From positions 4,271,501-4,335,500 of the forward strand of contig NZ_CP065511.1 in NCBI RefSeq assembly GCF_022811925.1: a stretch of DNA of 64,000 nt, read 5' to 3'. How positions within the stretch are numbered: position 1 is the stretch's first letter; every line of letters starts with the position of its first letter. Of the stretch, positions 9,385 through 19,003 are shown piece by piece. The stretch comes from Cytobacillus oceanisediminis (GTDB lineage Bacteria > Bacillota > Bacilli > Bacillales > Cytobacillaceae). The translations under genes were made by a program, and so were the position numbers. Below the pieces are notes generated by a model. That model searched no databases. It was not told the DNA's origin and saw only the letters and a list, made by a program, of their open reading frames with translations.

Positions 9385-10725
9385 TCACTCCTCAATATCC
9401 GTTACCTTGCATTCAATGGTTCCATCAGACACCTTCAATTTTATCATATCATCCGCTTTAACTTGGGACACGGTCTTTATTAGGGTTTCCTTTTCTGTAT
9501 AAGCAAGGCTATAGCCTCTATCCATAATTTTAAGAGGACTGAGCGCCTCGAGGGTTGAAATGACCCTCGCAAAGTCCTTTTCTTTTGCAGCCAGGATATT
9601 TGCCATTGTTCTGTTTAAAAGCTTATGAAGCCGATCATTTTTTTCTTTAGCCTGATCCTTTAGCTGTCCAGGATGACTCCGAACCAGCCTTTTTTGCAGG
9701 TTTTCTGCCTGCTCCAGCTTTAAATCATGCAGCCTGCTTGACCCTCGCATTAGCTGTTCGGTCACTTTATCCAGCTGTTCCATTTTTTGTTCATACAATT
9801 TTTGCGGGTACCGGAAAGCGTATGATTTCTGCACCCTTAGAAGCCTTTCATTTTGCAGTGCAACTTGTTCTTTCATCGCTCTTATCAGCCTTGATTGCCT
9901 GTTGAAAAGCCTTTCCGTCAAGTCATCAATATGCGGAACTGCCATCTCTGCAGCTCCCGTTGGGGTGGGGGCCCTTAAATCTGCAACAAAATCTGCTATT
10001 GTAAAATCCGTTTCATGGCCGACAGCTGAAATAATAGGTATTTCGGACATGAATATTGCCCTGGCTACAGCTTCTTCATTAAAGGCCCAAAGCTCTTCAA
10101 TGGAGCCTCCGCCCCGGCCGATGATTAAGACATCGGCATCCCCAGAGGAATTAGCTTCAGTTATCGCTTTCACAATAGAGGGAGCTGCCTGGTTACCCTG
10201 AACAAGCGCAGGGTATATAAGTATGTTCGCAATCGGATAGCGCCTTTTGAGCGTTGTCAGAATATCTCTGATTGCAGCTCCAGTAGGGGATGTGATAACA
10301 GCAACTGTTCTTGGATAACGCGGGATATCTTTTTTATGTGCAGGCGAAAAGAATCCTTCTTTCTCAAGTTTTTCTTTAAGCTGTTCATAAGCCAGATAAA
10401 GTTCACCAATCCCGTCCGGCTGCATTTCCTGTACGTATATTTGATATTGCCCGCTGGAATCATAAACGGAAATGGCTCCGCGAACTAAAACTTTCATGCC
10501 ATTCTCTGGCCTAAATTTCATGGTTCTCGCATTTCCTGCAAACATTACGGCTAAAATTCGGGCTTTCTCATCCTTTAAAGTGAAATACATATGGCCGCTT
10601 GAATGCTGTTTAAAGTTTGAGATTTCTCCCTTAACCAAAATATTTTGCAAATGAGGGTCGGCATCAAATTTTCTTTTTATGTATTTGGTCAGTGCGTTTA
10701 CTGTCAGATACTGCTGTTCCTTCAT
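9385..10725 (-). CDS. xseA: Exodeoxyribonuclease VII large subunit
   Basis: Catalytic subunit of exonuclease VII. It has an N-terminal OB-fold (about 1-110; [14 protein letters not shown], then [20 protein letters not shown]), a nuclease core with [16 protein letters not shown] and [20 protein letters not shown], and a long C-terminal coiled coil. The open frame runs back to 10797. The start MKEQQYLT at 10725, behind AAAGGAG, gives 446 residues, matching the family. xseB follows directly. Confidence 0.96.
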   Translation of the reverse strand: MKEQQYLTVNALTKYIKRKFDADPHLQNILVKGEISNFKQHSSGHMYFTLKDEKARILAVMFAGNARTMKFRPENGMKVLVRGAISVYDSSGQYQIYVQEMQPDGIGELYLAYEQLKEKLEKEGFFSPAHKKDIPRYPRTVAVITSPTGAAIRDILTTLKRRYPIANILIYPALVQGNQAAPSIVKAITEANSSGDADVLIIGRGGGSIEELWAFNEEAVARAIFMSEIPIISAVGHETDFTIADFVADLRAPTPTGAAEMAVPHIDDLTERLFNRQSRLIRAMKEQVALQNERLLRVQKSYAFRYPQKLYEQKMEQLDKVTEQLMRGSSRLHDLKLEQAENLQKRLVRSHPGQLKDQAKEKNDRLHKLLNRTMANILAAKEKDFARVISTLEALSPLKIMDRGYSLAYTEKETLIKTVSQVKADDMIKLKVSDGTIECKVTDIEE

Positions 10726-10881
10726 AACAATCTCCTTTATGCTGAAGCTGCATTGCATCTCACCCAGAGCAATAACGCAAAAAAACTGTCCTTCCATTCA
10801 GCCCGCATGCTTATACCTGCATGACAGGTTTCCTAAATACAGGATAATGGAAATGGACAGATTTTGCATCTCTGGCGGCCA

Positions 10882-11745
10882 TTACTTTTGGGTTTTGCTA
10901 ATGGAAGACTTTGCTGCCTTTAACGTATTATGCATTAACATGGTAATTGTCATCGGTCCCACTCCGCCTGGAACAGGAGTAATAAATCCTGCTTTGTGCT
11001 TAACTGCCTCGAAATCAACATCGCCGCAAAGCTTTCCTTCCTCATTTCGATTCATGCCGACATCTATCACGATTGCGCCATTTTTAATATGGTCTTCTGT
11101 GATTAATTTCGCTTTCCCTGCTGCAGCCACCAGTATATCCGCCCGCTTTGTATATTCCTTCAGATCAGCCGTTTTCGAATGGCAGTATGTGACAGTAGCG
11201 TCTTCATTAAGGAACAGCTGCCCTGCGGGCTTCCCTACAATGTTGCTTCTGCCAATAACCACTACATGCTTTCCGGAAATGTCTGCACCAATGCTATCCA
11301 GCATTTCAATGATCCCTGCGGGAGTACAAGGGATATATGCATCCTGAGCTGTCATCATCCTGCCAATATTTATGGGATGAAACCCATCAACATCTTTGTC
11401 AGGAGATATGGTCTCGATGATGGCTTTTTCATTAATATGGCTTGGGAGCGGCAGCTGGACAAGGATTCCATGAATATCATCACTTTCGTTTAACTCTGTG
11501 ATTTTTCTGATAAGCTCTTGCTCGCTGACGCTTTCGGGAAGTTCAATAAGCATAGAATTCATGCCCAGCTTATCGCAGGTTTTCTGCTTGTTTTTCACAT
11601 ATGTTCTGGACGCCTGATTATTCCCCGCTAAAATAACGGCCAGGCCTGGCGTGATCCCTGCCGCCTTCAGCTTTTGCACTTCTGAGCCGATATGATCCTG
11701 TTTCTTTCTTGCAATTTCTTTTCCATCTATTAATTCTGCAGCCAT
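10882..11745 (-). CDS. folD: Methylenetetrahydrofolate dehydrogenase / cyclohydrolase FolD
   Basis: Bifunctional enzyme interconverting 5,10-methylene-THF and 10-formyl-THF. Motifs seen: the substrate-binding [10 protein letters not shown] (catalytic Lys), the VQLPLPSHI segment, DVDGFHPIN, the NADP-binding GRSNIVGKP, and the terminal [16 protein letters not shown]. Translation from MAAELIDGK at 11745, behind a GGGGATAAAA stretch, gives 287 residues as usual. It sits downstream of nusB on the same strand, with a short intergenic hairpin between them (about 11782-11822). Confidence 0.97.
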   Translation of the reverse strand: MAAELIDGKEIARKKQDHIGSEVQKLKAAGITPGLAVILAGNNQASRTYVKNKQKTCDKLGMNSMLIELPESVSEQELIRKITELNESDDIHGILVQLPLPSHINEKAIIETISPDKDVDGFHPINIGRMMTAQDAYIPCTPAGIIEMLDSIGADISGKHVVVIGRSNIVGKPAGQLFLNEDATVTYCHSKTADLKEYTKRADILVAAAGKAKLITEDHIKNGAIVIDVGMNRNEEGKLCGDVDFEAVKHKAGFITPVPGGVGPMTITMLMHNTLKAAKSSISKTQK

Positions 11746-11853
11746 TTTTATCCCCCTATCAGGAACTCGGAAGCGCCTATGATAAGGACTGCCGGCTCGC
11801 TTGCATCTAGATAGTGCCAGCACATCCAGTGTGAGTCAGAATTCTAATGTTTT

Positions 11854-12243
11854 TTAGAGCTTTTCTTTTACCTTTGATAAAACACCATTAATAAACTTGC
11901 TTGACTGATCATCACCGTAAAGTTTGGCGATTTCTATTGCTTCATCGATCACCACATTGGCTGGCACTTCCTCCGCCAAGTACAGCAGCTCAAAAACGGA
12001 TAAGCGCAGAAGATTGCGGTCTACAGTAGCAAGCCTCTCCATCGTCCATTTTTCAAGAAATCCTTTGATTTCGCCATCAATTGTTTCTTTATGCTGCAGG
12101 ACACCTGAGACTAGTTTGTTCAGGTACTCATCGCTTTTTTCACCCTCTAAAACGTGATCGATGGCGGTCTCCGGTTCTGTCTGACTTACATCAATCTGAA
12201 ATAAAGCCTGCAATGCTTTTTCTCTGGCTGTTCTTCTCTTCAT
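11854..12243 (-). CDS. nusB: Transcription antitermination factor NusB
   Basis: RNA-binding partner of NusE (S10) in rRNA antitermination. The 129-residue all-helical protein begins MKRRTAREKALQALFQ and carries the conserved VIDEAIEIAKLYG and KFINGVL segments. It starts a transcription unit: a strong terminator lies upstream after yqhY, and 276 bp separate them. folD follows. Confidence 0.96.
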   Translation of the reverse strand: MKRRTAREKALQALFQIDVSQTEPETAIDHVLEGEKSDEYLNKLVSGVLQHKETIDGEIKGFLEKWTMERLATVDRNLLRLSVFELLYLAEEVPANVVIDEAIEIAKLYGDDQSSKFINGVLSKVKEKL

Positions 12244-12472
12244 CTTTTTAAAACTCCTTTATGGCTAACATAGTAATTTTCATTTTTGAGCATTTGCACG
12301 TCCAAAAAATGCATAAGAAGATAATAGCATAAGTAAGGAATCTTCGCACTACAACATGAGCATTATGTTTGAGCAGAGACATGATTTTAGGCATGGAAAC
12401 TTATAAGATTAATTTTCCCTTTAAAAACTCCTTTATAACGTCTTAAGGAGTGAATGATGAAGAGAATGAACC

Positions 12473-12510
12473 ATGAGAAAAGCCAAAGACGAGTTTTATG
12501 TCTTTGGCTT
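12473..12510 (-). terminator. Terminator after yqhY
   Basis: Minus strand: AGCCAAAGAC, nine-base loop, GTCTTTGGCT then TTTCTC. Ten perfect pairs. It ends the accB-accC-yqhY unit. Confidence 0.82.
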
Positions 12511-12519
12511 GATGGTGCG

Positions 12520-12927
12520 TTACATTTCCTGTTCGTATTCGACCTCATGCTTTTGGTTTTCAAACATGATTCCTACTACGTGAATGTTTACTTCCTGGGC
12601 GTCCAGGGCTGTCATATTCAGGAGGGCCTGACGGATGTTATCCTGAATTTTTTGGGCAACGCTTGGAATGGACACGCCGAATTTCATCAGACAATATACA
12701 TCAACTTTGATTCCATCTTCTGTTAATTCGACTTTAACGCCTTTTCCATGGTTCTTTTTACCGAGCCTTTCAACCACTCCTGTAGCAAAGTTTCCGCGCA
12801 TTTGCGCTACGCCTTCTACTTCTGAAGCAGCAATGCCGGCAATAACCTCAATAACTTCCGGTGCAATTTCCACCTTGCCAAGGCCAGAATTTTCAGGGCT
12901 CATTTCGAGAATATTATTTTCGCTCAT
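12520..12927 (-). CDS. yqhY: Asp23/Gls24 family envelope-stress protein YqhY
   Basis: The 135-residue Asp23-domain protein has the typical VEIAPEVIEVIAGIAASEVEG start and the VEVELTEDGIKVDVYCLMKFG-like beta segment (about 55-80). In B. subtilis YqhY is linked to acetyl-CoA carboxylase control and is co-transcribed with accBC. The same order is kept here, 20 bases after accC. The molecular role is not settled; a link to fatty-acid synthesis is the best contextual reading. Confidence 0.93.
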   Translation of the reverse strand: MSENNILEMSPENSGLGKVEIAPEVIEVIAGIAASEVEGVAQMRGNFATGVVERLGKKNHGKGVKVELTEDGIKVDVYCLMKFGVSIPSVAQKIQDNIRQALLNMTALDAQEVNIHVVGIMFENQKHEVEYEQEM

Positions 12928-12947
12928 TTCAGCACCTCCACAAGTCT

Positions 12948-14300
12948 TTAAGAATTCATTACATCGTGCAATTCAAGAAATTTCGTATTAAACTGCCCTT
13001 CCACAAATTTTTCGTGGCTTAGGAGCTTGAGGTGGAATGGGATTGTTGTATGAACCCCTTCCACTACAAATTCACTTAATGCCCTTTTCATTCGGGAAAT
13101 AGCTTCTTCTCTAGTATTGCCGTAAGTGATCACTTTTGCAATCATTGAATCGTAATATGGAGGAATCATATAGCCCGGGTAGGCAGCAGAGTCCACTCTG
13201 ACACCCAGCCCGCCAGGAGGAAGATACATATTGATTTTTCCTGCTGATGGCATAAAGTTCTTCTCCGGGTTTTCCGCATTAATTCTGCATTCGATCGACC
13301 AGCCGCTAAATGTAACATCGCTCTGTGTGAAATTAAGCTTTTCACCTGAAGCAACCTTAATTTGCTCCTTGATTAAATCGACCCCTGTAACCATTTCTGT
13401 AACAGGATGCTCCACCTGGATACGCGTGTTCATTTCCATGAAATAGAATTTGCGATTTTGATAATCGTATATAAATTCTATCGTGCCAGCTCCTGTATAA
13501 TCAACTGCTTTTGCTGCTTTAACTGCTGCATTTCCCATTTCTTCGCGTGTTTCACCGTCAAGGGCAGGTGAAGGCGTTTCCTCCAGCAACTTTTGCAGAC
13601 GCCTTTGAATGGAACAATCCCTTTCTCCGAGATGAACGGTGTTCCCGTAATTGTCTGCAAGAACCTGGATTTCAACATGGCGGAAGTCCTCTATATATTT
13701 CTCAATATAAACGCCAGGATTTCCGAACGCAGTTAATGCTTCCTGCTGAGTGATCGTAATTCCTTTAATAAGCTCTTGCTCATTGCGCGCTACACGGATT
13801 CCTTTCCCGCCTCCGCCAGCAGTCGCTTTAATAATTACCGGATATTCAATCTTTTCAGCAAGCTGAATAGCATCTTCTGCATCCTTTATGATTCCGTTGG
13901 AGCCAGGAACAATCGGTACTCCTGCTTCCTTCATGGTTTCCCTTGCAATATCCTTTGTACCCATTTTGCTGATGGCTTCTGGAGTCGGGCCGACAAAGAT
14001 AATATTGCATTCTCTGCACAGTTCAGCAAAGTCCGCATTTTCAGCTAGGAATCCATAACCTGGATGGATGGCGTCACAGCCTGTAAGCTTGGCGACACTA
14101 ATTATATTGGTAAAATTCAAATAGCTGTCCTTTGAAGCTGTCGGGCCAATGCAGTAAGCCTCATCGGCCAGCTGAACATGGAGTGCTTCCCTGTCAGCTT
14201 CTGAAAATACAGCTACAGATTCTATCCCCATCTCGCGGGCTGCCCTAATGATGCGGACCGCTATTTCTCCTCTGTTGGCAATCAAGAGTTTTTTGATCAT
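12948..14300 (-). CDS. accC: Acetyl-CoA carboxylase biotin carboxylase subunit
   Basis: ATP-dependent carboxylation of the biotin on AccB, the first half-reaction of malonyl-CoA synthesis. It has the biotin-carboxylase N domain ([19 protein letters not shown]), the ATP-grasp domain with the glycine-rich [12 protein letters not shown] (about 159-170), catalytic residues around [16 protein letters not shown], and the C-terminal domain. 450 residues is standard. It follows accB by 13 bases. Confidence 0.98.
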   Translation of the reverse strand: MIKKLLIANRGEIAVRIIRAAREMGIESVAVFSEADREALHVQLADEAYCIGPTASKDSYLNFTNIISVAKLTGCDAIHPGYGFLAENADFAELCRECNIIFVGPTPEAISKMGTKDIARETMKEAGVPIVPGSNGIIKDAEDAIQLAEKIEYPVIIKATAGGGGKGIRVARNEQELIKGITITQQEALTAFGNPGVYIEKYIEDFRHVEIQVLADNYGNTVHLGERDCSIQRRLQKLLEETPSPALDGETREEMGNAAVKAAKAVDYTGAGTIEFIYDYQNRKFYFMEMNTRIQVEHPVTEMVTGVDLIKEQIKVASGEKLNFTQSDVTFSGWSIECRINAENPEKNFMPSAGKINMYLPPGGLGVRVDSAAYPGYMIPPYYDSMIAKVITYGNTREEAISRMKRALSEFVVEGVHTTIPFHLKLLSHEKFVEGQFNTKFLELHDVMNS

Positions 14301-14313
14301 CTGTAACCGCTCC

Positions 14314-14814
14314 TTATTCAGGCTTTACTAAAAATAGTGGCTGGCCATATTCTACTAACTGGCCGTCTTTTACAAGCACTTCTACAATTTCACCATTGAC
14401 TTCTGCTTCAATTTCATTAAATAACTTCATTGCTTCTACAATGCAGACAATGGAATCTTTTGTAACCTTAGAGCCGGCTTTTACATATGCATCGGCATCA
14501 GGTGAAGATGATTGATAAAAGGTCCCTACCATTGGTGAAACAATCTTATGTAAATCTTCCGCGGCATCACCCTGTGGTGCCTGCGCCGGCGCTTCTGCTT
14601 TTGGCTCATCCACTTTTACAGCAGCTGGCTGGACTGGCTGCGGAGCAGGAGCTAACGCTTGAACAGCTGCCGGCTGAACTTGCTGAACAACGGCTGCTTC
14701 ATTGCCTTTTTTCTTCATTTTAATTTTTGAACCTTCATGCTCATATACAAATTCATCAATATTTGACTGATCAACCAATTTAATCAGTTCACGGATTTCT
14801 TGTACTTTTAACAT
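14314..14814 (-). CDS. accB: Biotin carboxyl carrier protein of acetyl-CoA carboxylase
   Basis: Carries biotin between AccC and AccAD. The 166 residues consist of an N-terminal helical segment ([22 protein letters not shown]), a linker rich in Ala, Pro and Gln (about 45-90), and the biotinyl domain. The modified Lys sits in [12 protein letters not shown]. The open frame extends to 14913, but [10 protein letters not shown] at 14814 is the family start. Upstream is a promoter carrying a FapR-like operator. Confidence 0.97.
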   Translation of the reverse strand: MLKVQEIRELIKLVDQSNIDEFVYEHEGSKIKMKKKGNEAAVVQQVQPAAVQALAPAPQPVQPAAVKVDEPKAEAPAQAPQGDAAEDLHKIVSPMVGTFYQSSSPDADAYVKAGSKVTKDSIVCIVEAMKLFNEIEAEVNGEIVEVLVKDGQLVEYGQPLFLVKPE

Positions 14815-14920
14815 TTTGGCACCCCTTGTTTTCTCAATGCATGACAATCCATTTGATCCGTATATATACTTTTGCTGCAAAGAATTAGAACATACGGCAG
14901 GAATGTTCTGCATGATTTAA

Positions 14921-14968
14921 TTATGACTAGATACTAATATCATACGATAAGACCTTATAAAACTTCAA
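14921..14968 (-). promoter_or_regulatory. accB promoter with a FapR-like operator
   Basis: On the minus strand, a plausible promoter reads TTGAAG (14963-14968), 18 bases, TATGAT (14939-14944). Directly downstream of the -10, at 14921-14937, lies TTAGTATCTAGTCATAA. This matches 15 of 17 positions of the FapR consensus as I recall it, TTAGTACCTAGTCTTAA. Its place just after the -10 is where FapR sites usually act. FapR releases DNA on binding malonyl-CoA, the product of this enzyme. The rest of the 379-bp gap is AT-rich with no other signal seen. Confidence 0.7.
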
Positions 14969-15147
14969 CATCCTATTATGTACTGGATAATAATTTCTCT
15001 ATCCATCCTTTGTTTTATTTTAATATTTTTCTAATTTTTTGTGAAATGTTTCAGGGAATTTACACGAAATCCAGCCAAATTTCTTACATAGACAGGACTT
15101 TTATATTATGCACTTATATAAAAAAGTTACCAAACTGCTAAATAAAA

Positions 15148-15184
15148 TTATAAAGGGAGCCCGCAGGAATTTTGCAGGCTCCCT
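15148..15184 (-). terminator. Terminator of the spoIIIA operon
   Basis: Minus strand: AGGGAGCCTGC, loop, GCGGGCTCCCT then TTATAATTTTA. Nearly perfect 11-bp stem ten bases after the spoIIIAH stop. Confidence 0.85.
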
Positions 15185-15193
15185 CTATATCTT

Positions 15194-15733
15194 TTACTTT
15201 TCAACCTGGAATTCAACGGCTACTGCCTCAAGCTGCCCAATTTCGTTCCTTACTTCCTGAATGATATTATTTGCAGCGGAAGCTGAATGATCTTTTGCCT
15301 TAACCGTAATTTGAACCTTCTTGCCATCAGCACGGACAAGTACATCTTCATAATCCATCGCTCTGATTAATGTTTCAAGCATCGCTTCTTTTTGAGCGAT
15401 TTCATTTAATTCATCAATTTGATCTTTTGCCTTCATTCTTTCTTCAGCCGGAAGATCTGTTTGACCTAGGACCGCTGTAAGATCCTCCTTCATGCGGCTG
15501 CGCTCATCGTCAAGCTGAAGGCGCAGAGTTTCAAACATTTCATCACTGGCAGTGTTTGTAATGATCGCCTTGCCATCTTCACTTTCAACTGATTCCATTT
15601 CTTCCTCTGCCTTTTCTTCCATTGCAGCAAGGTCACTGCCTTTTTGCTCCGGAGATGTTACATAATATACAGATAATACAACCACCAAACTCAGCATTGT
15701 TAATAGCCAGACCGTTTGTTTCTTTAAAAGCAT
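15194..15733 (-). CDS. spoIIIAH: Stage III sporulation protein AH
   Basis: Mother-cell half of the SpoIIIAH-SpoIIQ channel that spans the two membranes around the forespore. It has an N-terminal membrane segment (about 8-26), an acidic linker, and a C-terminal ring-building (YscJ/FliF-like) domain with ADGKKVQITVKA and ASAANNIIQEVRNE. At 179 residues it is shorter than the B. subtilis protein (about 218), mostly in the linker. Last gene of the operon, before a terminator. Confidence 0.94.
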   Translation of the reverse strand: MLLKKQTVWLLTMLSLVVVLSVYYVTSPEQKGSDLAAMEEKAEEEMESVESEDGKAIITNTASDEMFETLRLQLDDERSRMKEDLTAVLGQTDLPAEERMKAKDQIDELNEIAQKEAMLETLIRAMDYEDVLVRADGKKVQITVKAKDHSASAANNIIQEVRNEIGQLEAVAVEFQVEK

Positions 15734-15736
15734 CTA

Positions 15737-16408
15737 TTATTCCCCCTTAGTTTTTTTAGGCATTACGGATACTCTATGACTTGGAACATCAAGCGCTCTT
15801 GTTACTGCCTCTATAATCCACTTTTTCACTTGTATATTTTCAGCCCCTTTTGCCACAACCAGCACTCCCCTTATTTCAGGTTTCTTGGTTTCTATGACAA
15901 TGGGAACCTCTTTTTCTCCATTTCGGACAATCACAAGCTGTTCCTCCTGTGACTGATCCTCAACCTTCCTTTTGCCGCCTTCCCGATCTGTTTCATCGGT
16001 TTTCTGTGTTTGGGTCGTTTTGTTTTTTTCAAGGACTTTCTTCTCTGTGGCATCCACATTAACCACAACAGTGGCATCTTCTACTCCGACGATTGCATCA
16101 AGTGCCTCTTTTATTTGAGCTTCGTATGCCTTTTCATAATTGGCGATTGTGTCATTTCCTCCAGATTTCTGCTGGCCGAATACTGGCACCTCTTCCTCCT
16201 GCTTCACTTCTTCTTCTCCATTTTTAAAAACGGACAAATCCTCGGTGGAGCTGTCTTCTTGAAACAGCGTATTGCTGATCAGCATGATCGCTGCTCCAAA
16301 AAGGAGAACAAGCAGCAAATAATGGAATTTACCGGGTTTCTTATCAGACTGCCCATCTTTGGAGATCAGCTTCTTTATCCATGTGAAAGGACCTTTTTCA
16401 TTATCCAT
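15737..16408 (-). CDS. spoIIIAG: Stage III sporulation protein AG
   Basis: Forms a large oligomeric ring in the intermembrane space as part of the A-Q feeding-tube complex. One membrane segment is seen near residues 28-45 (FHYLLLVLLFGAAIMLIS), then a low-complexity acidic stretch. A ring-building domain follows, with DATVVVNVDATEKKVLEKNK and the IRGVLVVAKGAENIQVK segment. 223 residues, close to B. subtilis (229). It overlaps spoIIIAF by eight bases. Confidence 0.95.
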   Translation of the reverse strand: MDNEKGPFTWIKKLISKDGQSDKKPGKFHYLLLVLLFGAAIMLISNTLFQEDSSTEDLSVFKNGEEEVKQEEEVPVFGQQKSGGNDTIANYEKAYEAQIKEALDAIVGVEDATVVVNVDATEKKVLEKNKTTQTQKTDETDREGGKRKVEDQSQEEQLVIVRNGEKEVPIVIETKKPEIRGVLVVAKGAENIQVKKWIIEAVTRALDVPSHRVSVMPKKTKGE

Positions 16409-17033
16409 CCTTATCCATATTCCCCCCTTCTACCAGAACTTCGATTGAGTTTGCGTCTACATTCCATTTTTGTGCGAGAAAAGAAGCAATTCTTACTGCG
16501 TCTTCATGTTCGGGACCGCTGGATGGAAGAGGTTTCCCGGCATTGATTTCTACTGTTTTAACCACTTCTACAGCTTCAGCTTCTGCATCTTCTGCTTTGA
16601 GTTGGATCATGACCTTTTGCAGGTTATCCGGGAAGGCTTGATCACTGCTTTCATCTACTAAAATATCAATGTTAGCAATTTCCAGACCGTACTGTTCCAT
16701 CAACTCCTCTTCTGCGTCCTGTTTCATGTGGACAGCCATTTGTTCTAAAATATATGCATCACTTGAGGCTTGTATTTCTTTTTTCTTCATTTCTATTAAA
16801 TTTTCCATATTTTTTTCTCCGGATGCCTCAAAAACTGGCACTGAAACAAGTGCCTCTTCAAAATCACTTGATATAATTCTTAAAATTGGTGTAAGTATAA
16901 TCGCAATCAGCAGCAGCCCTGTCACCATTTTTGTGTATTTCTGAAGCTTGGAACTGGGGAGGAGCATATCTATGACAGTGGCAAGCAGAACAAATAATAT
17001 GATGTTCGTTACCCATTCTTTTATGAAATCCAC
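16401..17033 (-). CDS. spoIIIAF: Stage III sporulation protein AF
   Basis: Membrane component of the A-Q complex, with two N-terminal membrane helices (about 8-25 and 33-55: IILFVLLATVIDMLLP and MVTGLLLIAIILTPIL). A soluble C-terminal domain related to the ring-building fold follows. 210 residues, as expected for the family. It is translationally coupled to spoIIIAG. Confidence 0.94.
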   Translation of the reverse strand: MDFIKEWVTNIILFVLLATVIDMLLPSSKLQKYTKMVTGLLLIAIILTPILRIISSDFEEALVSVPVFEASGEKNMENLIEMKKKEIQASSDAYILEQMAVHMKQDAEEELMEQYGLEIANIDILVDESSDQAFPDNLQKVMIQLKAEDAEAEAVEVVKTVEINAGKPLPSSGPEHEDAVRIASFLAQKWNVDANSIEVLVEGGNMDKDG

Positions 17034-17045
17034 TTCATTCCCTCC

Positions 17046-18245
17046 CTACCTGACCATCATGGTCAAATTACCGGCTGCTATAATAACCGTAATACTAAGG
17101 AAAAACATCAGGGAGACGATGGCCAGAGCGGCAAAAACATAGATGATGCTTTTGCTGATTATATCCAGGCAGGATATGATCGGCCCTCCCCCCAGCGGCT
17201 GCAAAATGGCTGCCGCGAATTTATATATAAACGCAATCATTAAAATTTTGATTGCAGGAAAAGCTGCGATAATAAGGAGAATGGCGACACCTGCTATCCC
17301 AACAGTATTTTTCAATAGCACCGAAGCGCTAATTACTGTATCAGTCGCATCTGTAAACATCCTTCCAATGACCGGAATGAAATTTCCAGTAATAAATTTT
17401 GCTGTACGAATGGTAATTCCATCAGTAACCGCGGCTGAGGCTCCCTGAACTGATATAACTCCCAAAAAGACTGTCAGAAACATCCCGAGAAGCCCGATGC
17501 TCCAATTCCGGAGCAGATTCGCAAGCTGAGTTACCTTATAGTGTTCTGACAATGTGCTGACAATGCTTAACAGGGCTGATAAAAATAAAAGCGGAAGGAT
17601 GACATATTGGATAAATAACCCGCTGACATTCATCAAAAATAAAATCACCGGGTGGAAAAAAGCAGCGGATACCACACCTCCCGAAGAAGCAATCAGTGCA
17701 AGCAGCAGCGGTATGAGAGCCATTATGAATGACACCATGGTTGAAATGGTTTCCTGTGTGTAAGTGATCGCAACATGAAAGCTATTCAGAGCAATAATTA
17801 TTAAAACCATGAACACGATTGAATATGCCGCTTTACTGACAGTGCTTTTTTCAAATGAATTCTGCAGGGACTGGAGGAACATGCTGAATACCGTCAGCAA
17901 TATCAAGGTTCCCAGCAGTTTTCCATTTACAATGAACTCATGGAACACAAACTTCATTGCGCCTGCAGCCCACTCTTTTAGTGAGAATTCCTTTTCTCCC
18001 TTTATAAATTCATAGAGGCTCCCCTTTTGGCTTTCAGGCAAAAAGCCTCCATACTCCGTTGTGATTTCTTCCCAAAATCCTTTTAATTCATTAAGATCTA
18101 ACTTCTCCACCTGAGATTCTACTAAATCCTGGGGGGATATCGTTTCCTCTGCTTCGCCGGTCTTAGGTGAGGCTTGTACAATTGGTGCCAGGAAAAAGAA
18201 TAGAATTAAGCTGAACCATAAAATTTTCTGCATCCTTTGCTTCAT
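17046..18245 (-). CDS. spoIIIAE: Stage III sporulation protein AE
   Basis: Polytopic membrane protein of the A-Q complex. It begins with a signal-like hydrophobic stretch (ILWFSLILFFFLAPIVQA), then a soluble segment of about 90 residues, then multiple membrane helices to the C terminus. The ATG at 18245, eight bases after GAGG, gives 399 residues as in B. subtilis; a GTG three codons earlier overlaps the ribosome site. An 82-bp spacer with a GC-rich hairpin separates it from spoIIIAD. Confidence 0.95.
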   Translation of the reverse strand: MKQRMQKILWFSLILFFFLAPIVQASPKTGEAEETISPQDLVESQVEKLDLNELKGFWEEITTEYGGFLPESQKGSLYEFIKGEKEFSLKEWAAGAMKFVFHEFIVNGKLLGTLILLTVFSMFLQSLQNSFEKSTVSKAAYSIVFMVLIIIALNSFHVAITYTQETISTMVSFIMALIPLLLALIASSGGVVSAAFFHPVILFLMNVSGLFIQYVILPLLFLSALLSIVSTLSEHYKVTQLANLLRNWSIGLLGMFLTVFLGVISVQGASAAVTDGITIRTAKFITGNFIPVIGRMFTDATDTVISASVLLKNTVGIAGVAILLIIAAFPAIKILMIAFIYKFAAAILQPLGGGPIISCLDIISKSIIYVFAALAIVSLMFFLSITVIIAAGNLTMMVR

Positions 18246-18302
18246 TTTTTTCACCTCTTTTAAAAGACCCTATCTAATGCCAGCAATATGTGCTTGTCCA
18301 GT

Positions 18303-18333
18303 CCGGCGGCCTGCATATTCAGCAGGCCGGCGC
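18303..18333 (-). other. GC-rich intercistronic hairpin in the spoIIIA operon
   Basis: GGCCTGC pairs with GCAGGCC around a seven-base loop, extended by outer pairs across a mismatch. It has no T tract, so it is not a normal terminator. A shorter relative (TGCCGG with CCGGCA, 18978-18997) lies between spoIIIAB and spoIIIAC. These may tune mRNA stability or relative expression; that is inference. Confidence 0.45.
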
Positions 18334-18336
18334 AAG

Positions 18337-18726
18337 CTAGCTCGGAATCATGCGAATGATGGTTTCGATTAATACAGTAAGAATCGGGATAGCCATCGCG
18401 AGGATAAGTATCTTCCCGCCCATCTCAATTTTTGCTGCAATGGCCCCCTGTCCTGCATCTTTCGTGATCTGGGCTGCAAATTCAGCAATATAAGCTATTC
18501 CGATTATTTTTAAAATGGTTTCAACATATACGATATTCACCTTTGCATTGACGGCAATCTTTTCAATCATATGGATTATTGCATAAATTTGGTCGACCAG
18601 AAAAAGAAAGATGGCACAGCCGACAAAAACAATCAGCAAAAAAGCAAAATTGGGTTTTTGCTCCTTAACAATCAGCGCCAGGAAAGTGGCTACAAGCGAA
18701 AATCCGACTATCTGAAGAATTTCAAT
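18337..18726 (-). CDS. spoIIIAD: Stage III sporulation protein AD, probable ATT start
   Basis: Polytopic membrane protein of the A-Q complex; four hydrophobic segments are visible. The protein continues upstream of the TTG at 18639: the family-conserved IVGFSLVATFLALIVKEQKP lies in frame before it. Between the in-frame stop of spoIIIAC (18742-18744) and this conserved region there is no ATG, GTG or TTG. The best start is ATT at 18726, seven bases after AAGGGGGG, giving 129 residues (about 133 in B. subtilis). A sequencing or assembly error is the alternative. Confidence 0.88.
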   Translation of the reverse strand: MEILQIVGFSLVATFLALIVKEQKPNFAFLLIVFVGCAIFLFLVDQIYAIIHMIEKIAVNAKVNIVYVETILKIIGIAYIAEFAAQITKDAGQGAIAAKIEMGGKILILAMAIPILTVLIETIIRMIPS

Positions 18727-18741
18727 GGCTGAGCCCCCCTT

Positions 18742-18948
18742 TTATCCCTGAAACAAAAAAACAGATTTTATTTTTTGGAATAGATTATCCACAATGGAAG
18801 CAACCATGAACAAGATATATATAAATCCGAAAAGCGTCACCCATTGTGCGTATTCCTTTTTGCCCACCTGATCAAGAATTGTATGCAAAAAGGCTACAAC
18901 AATTCCGACACCTGCAATCTTAAATATGATATCTACCTCTAGGCCCAT
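18742..18948 (-). CDS. spoIIIAC: Stage III sporulation protein AC
   Basis: Small membrane protein (68 residues, the family length) with two hydrophobic helices (about 5-25 and 34-54). Conserved LEVDIIFKIAGVGIVVAFLHTIL. The start MGLEVD at 18948 has GGGGGAGAAA just upstream; an in-frame upstream ATG would add a hydrophilic tail foreign to the family. It is followed closely by spoIIIAD. Confidence 0.94.
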   Translation of the reverse strand: MGLEVDIIFKIAGVGIVVAFLHTILDQVGKKEYAQWVTLFGFIYILFMVASIVDNLFQKIKSVFLFQG

Positions 18949-19003
18949 CTTTTCTCCCCCTAAGCTCTGATCAGCGTCCGGCAATTCAGGCTGCCGGCGT
19001 TTC

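Noticed and set aside
16010..16546. 178-codon plus-strand open frame across spoIIIAG/spoIIIAF
   Set aside because: Antisense to two well-supported overlapping genes, no ribosome site.
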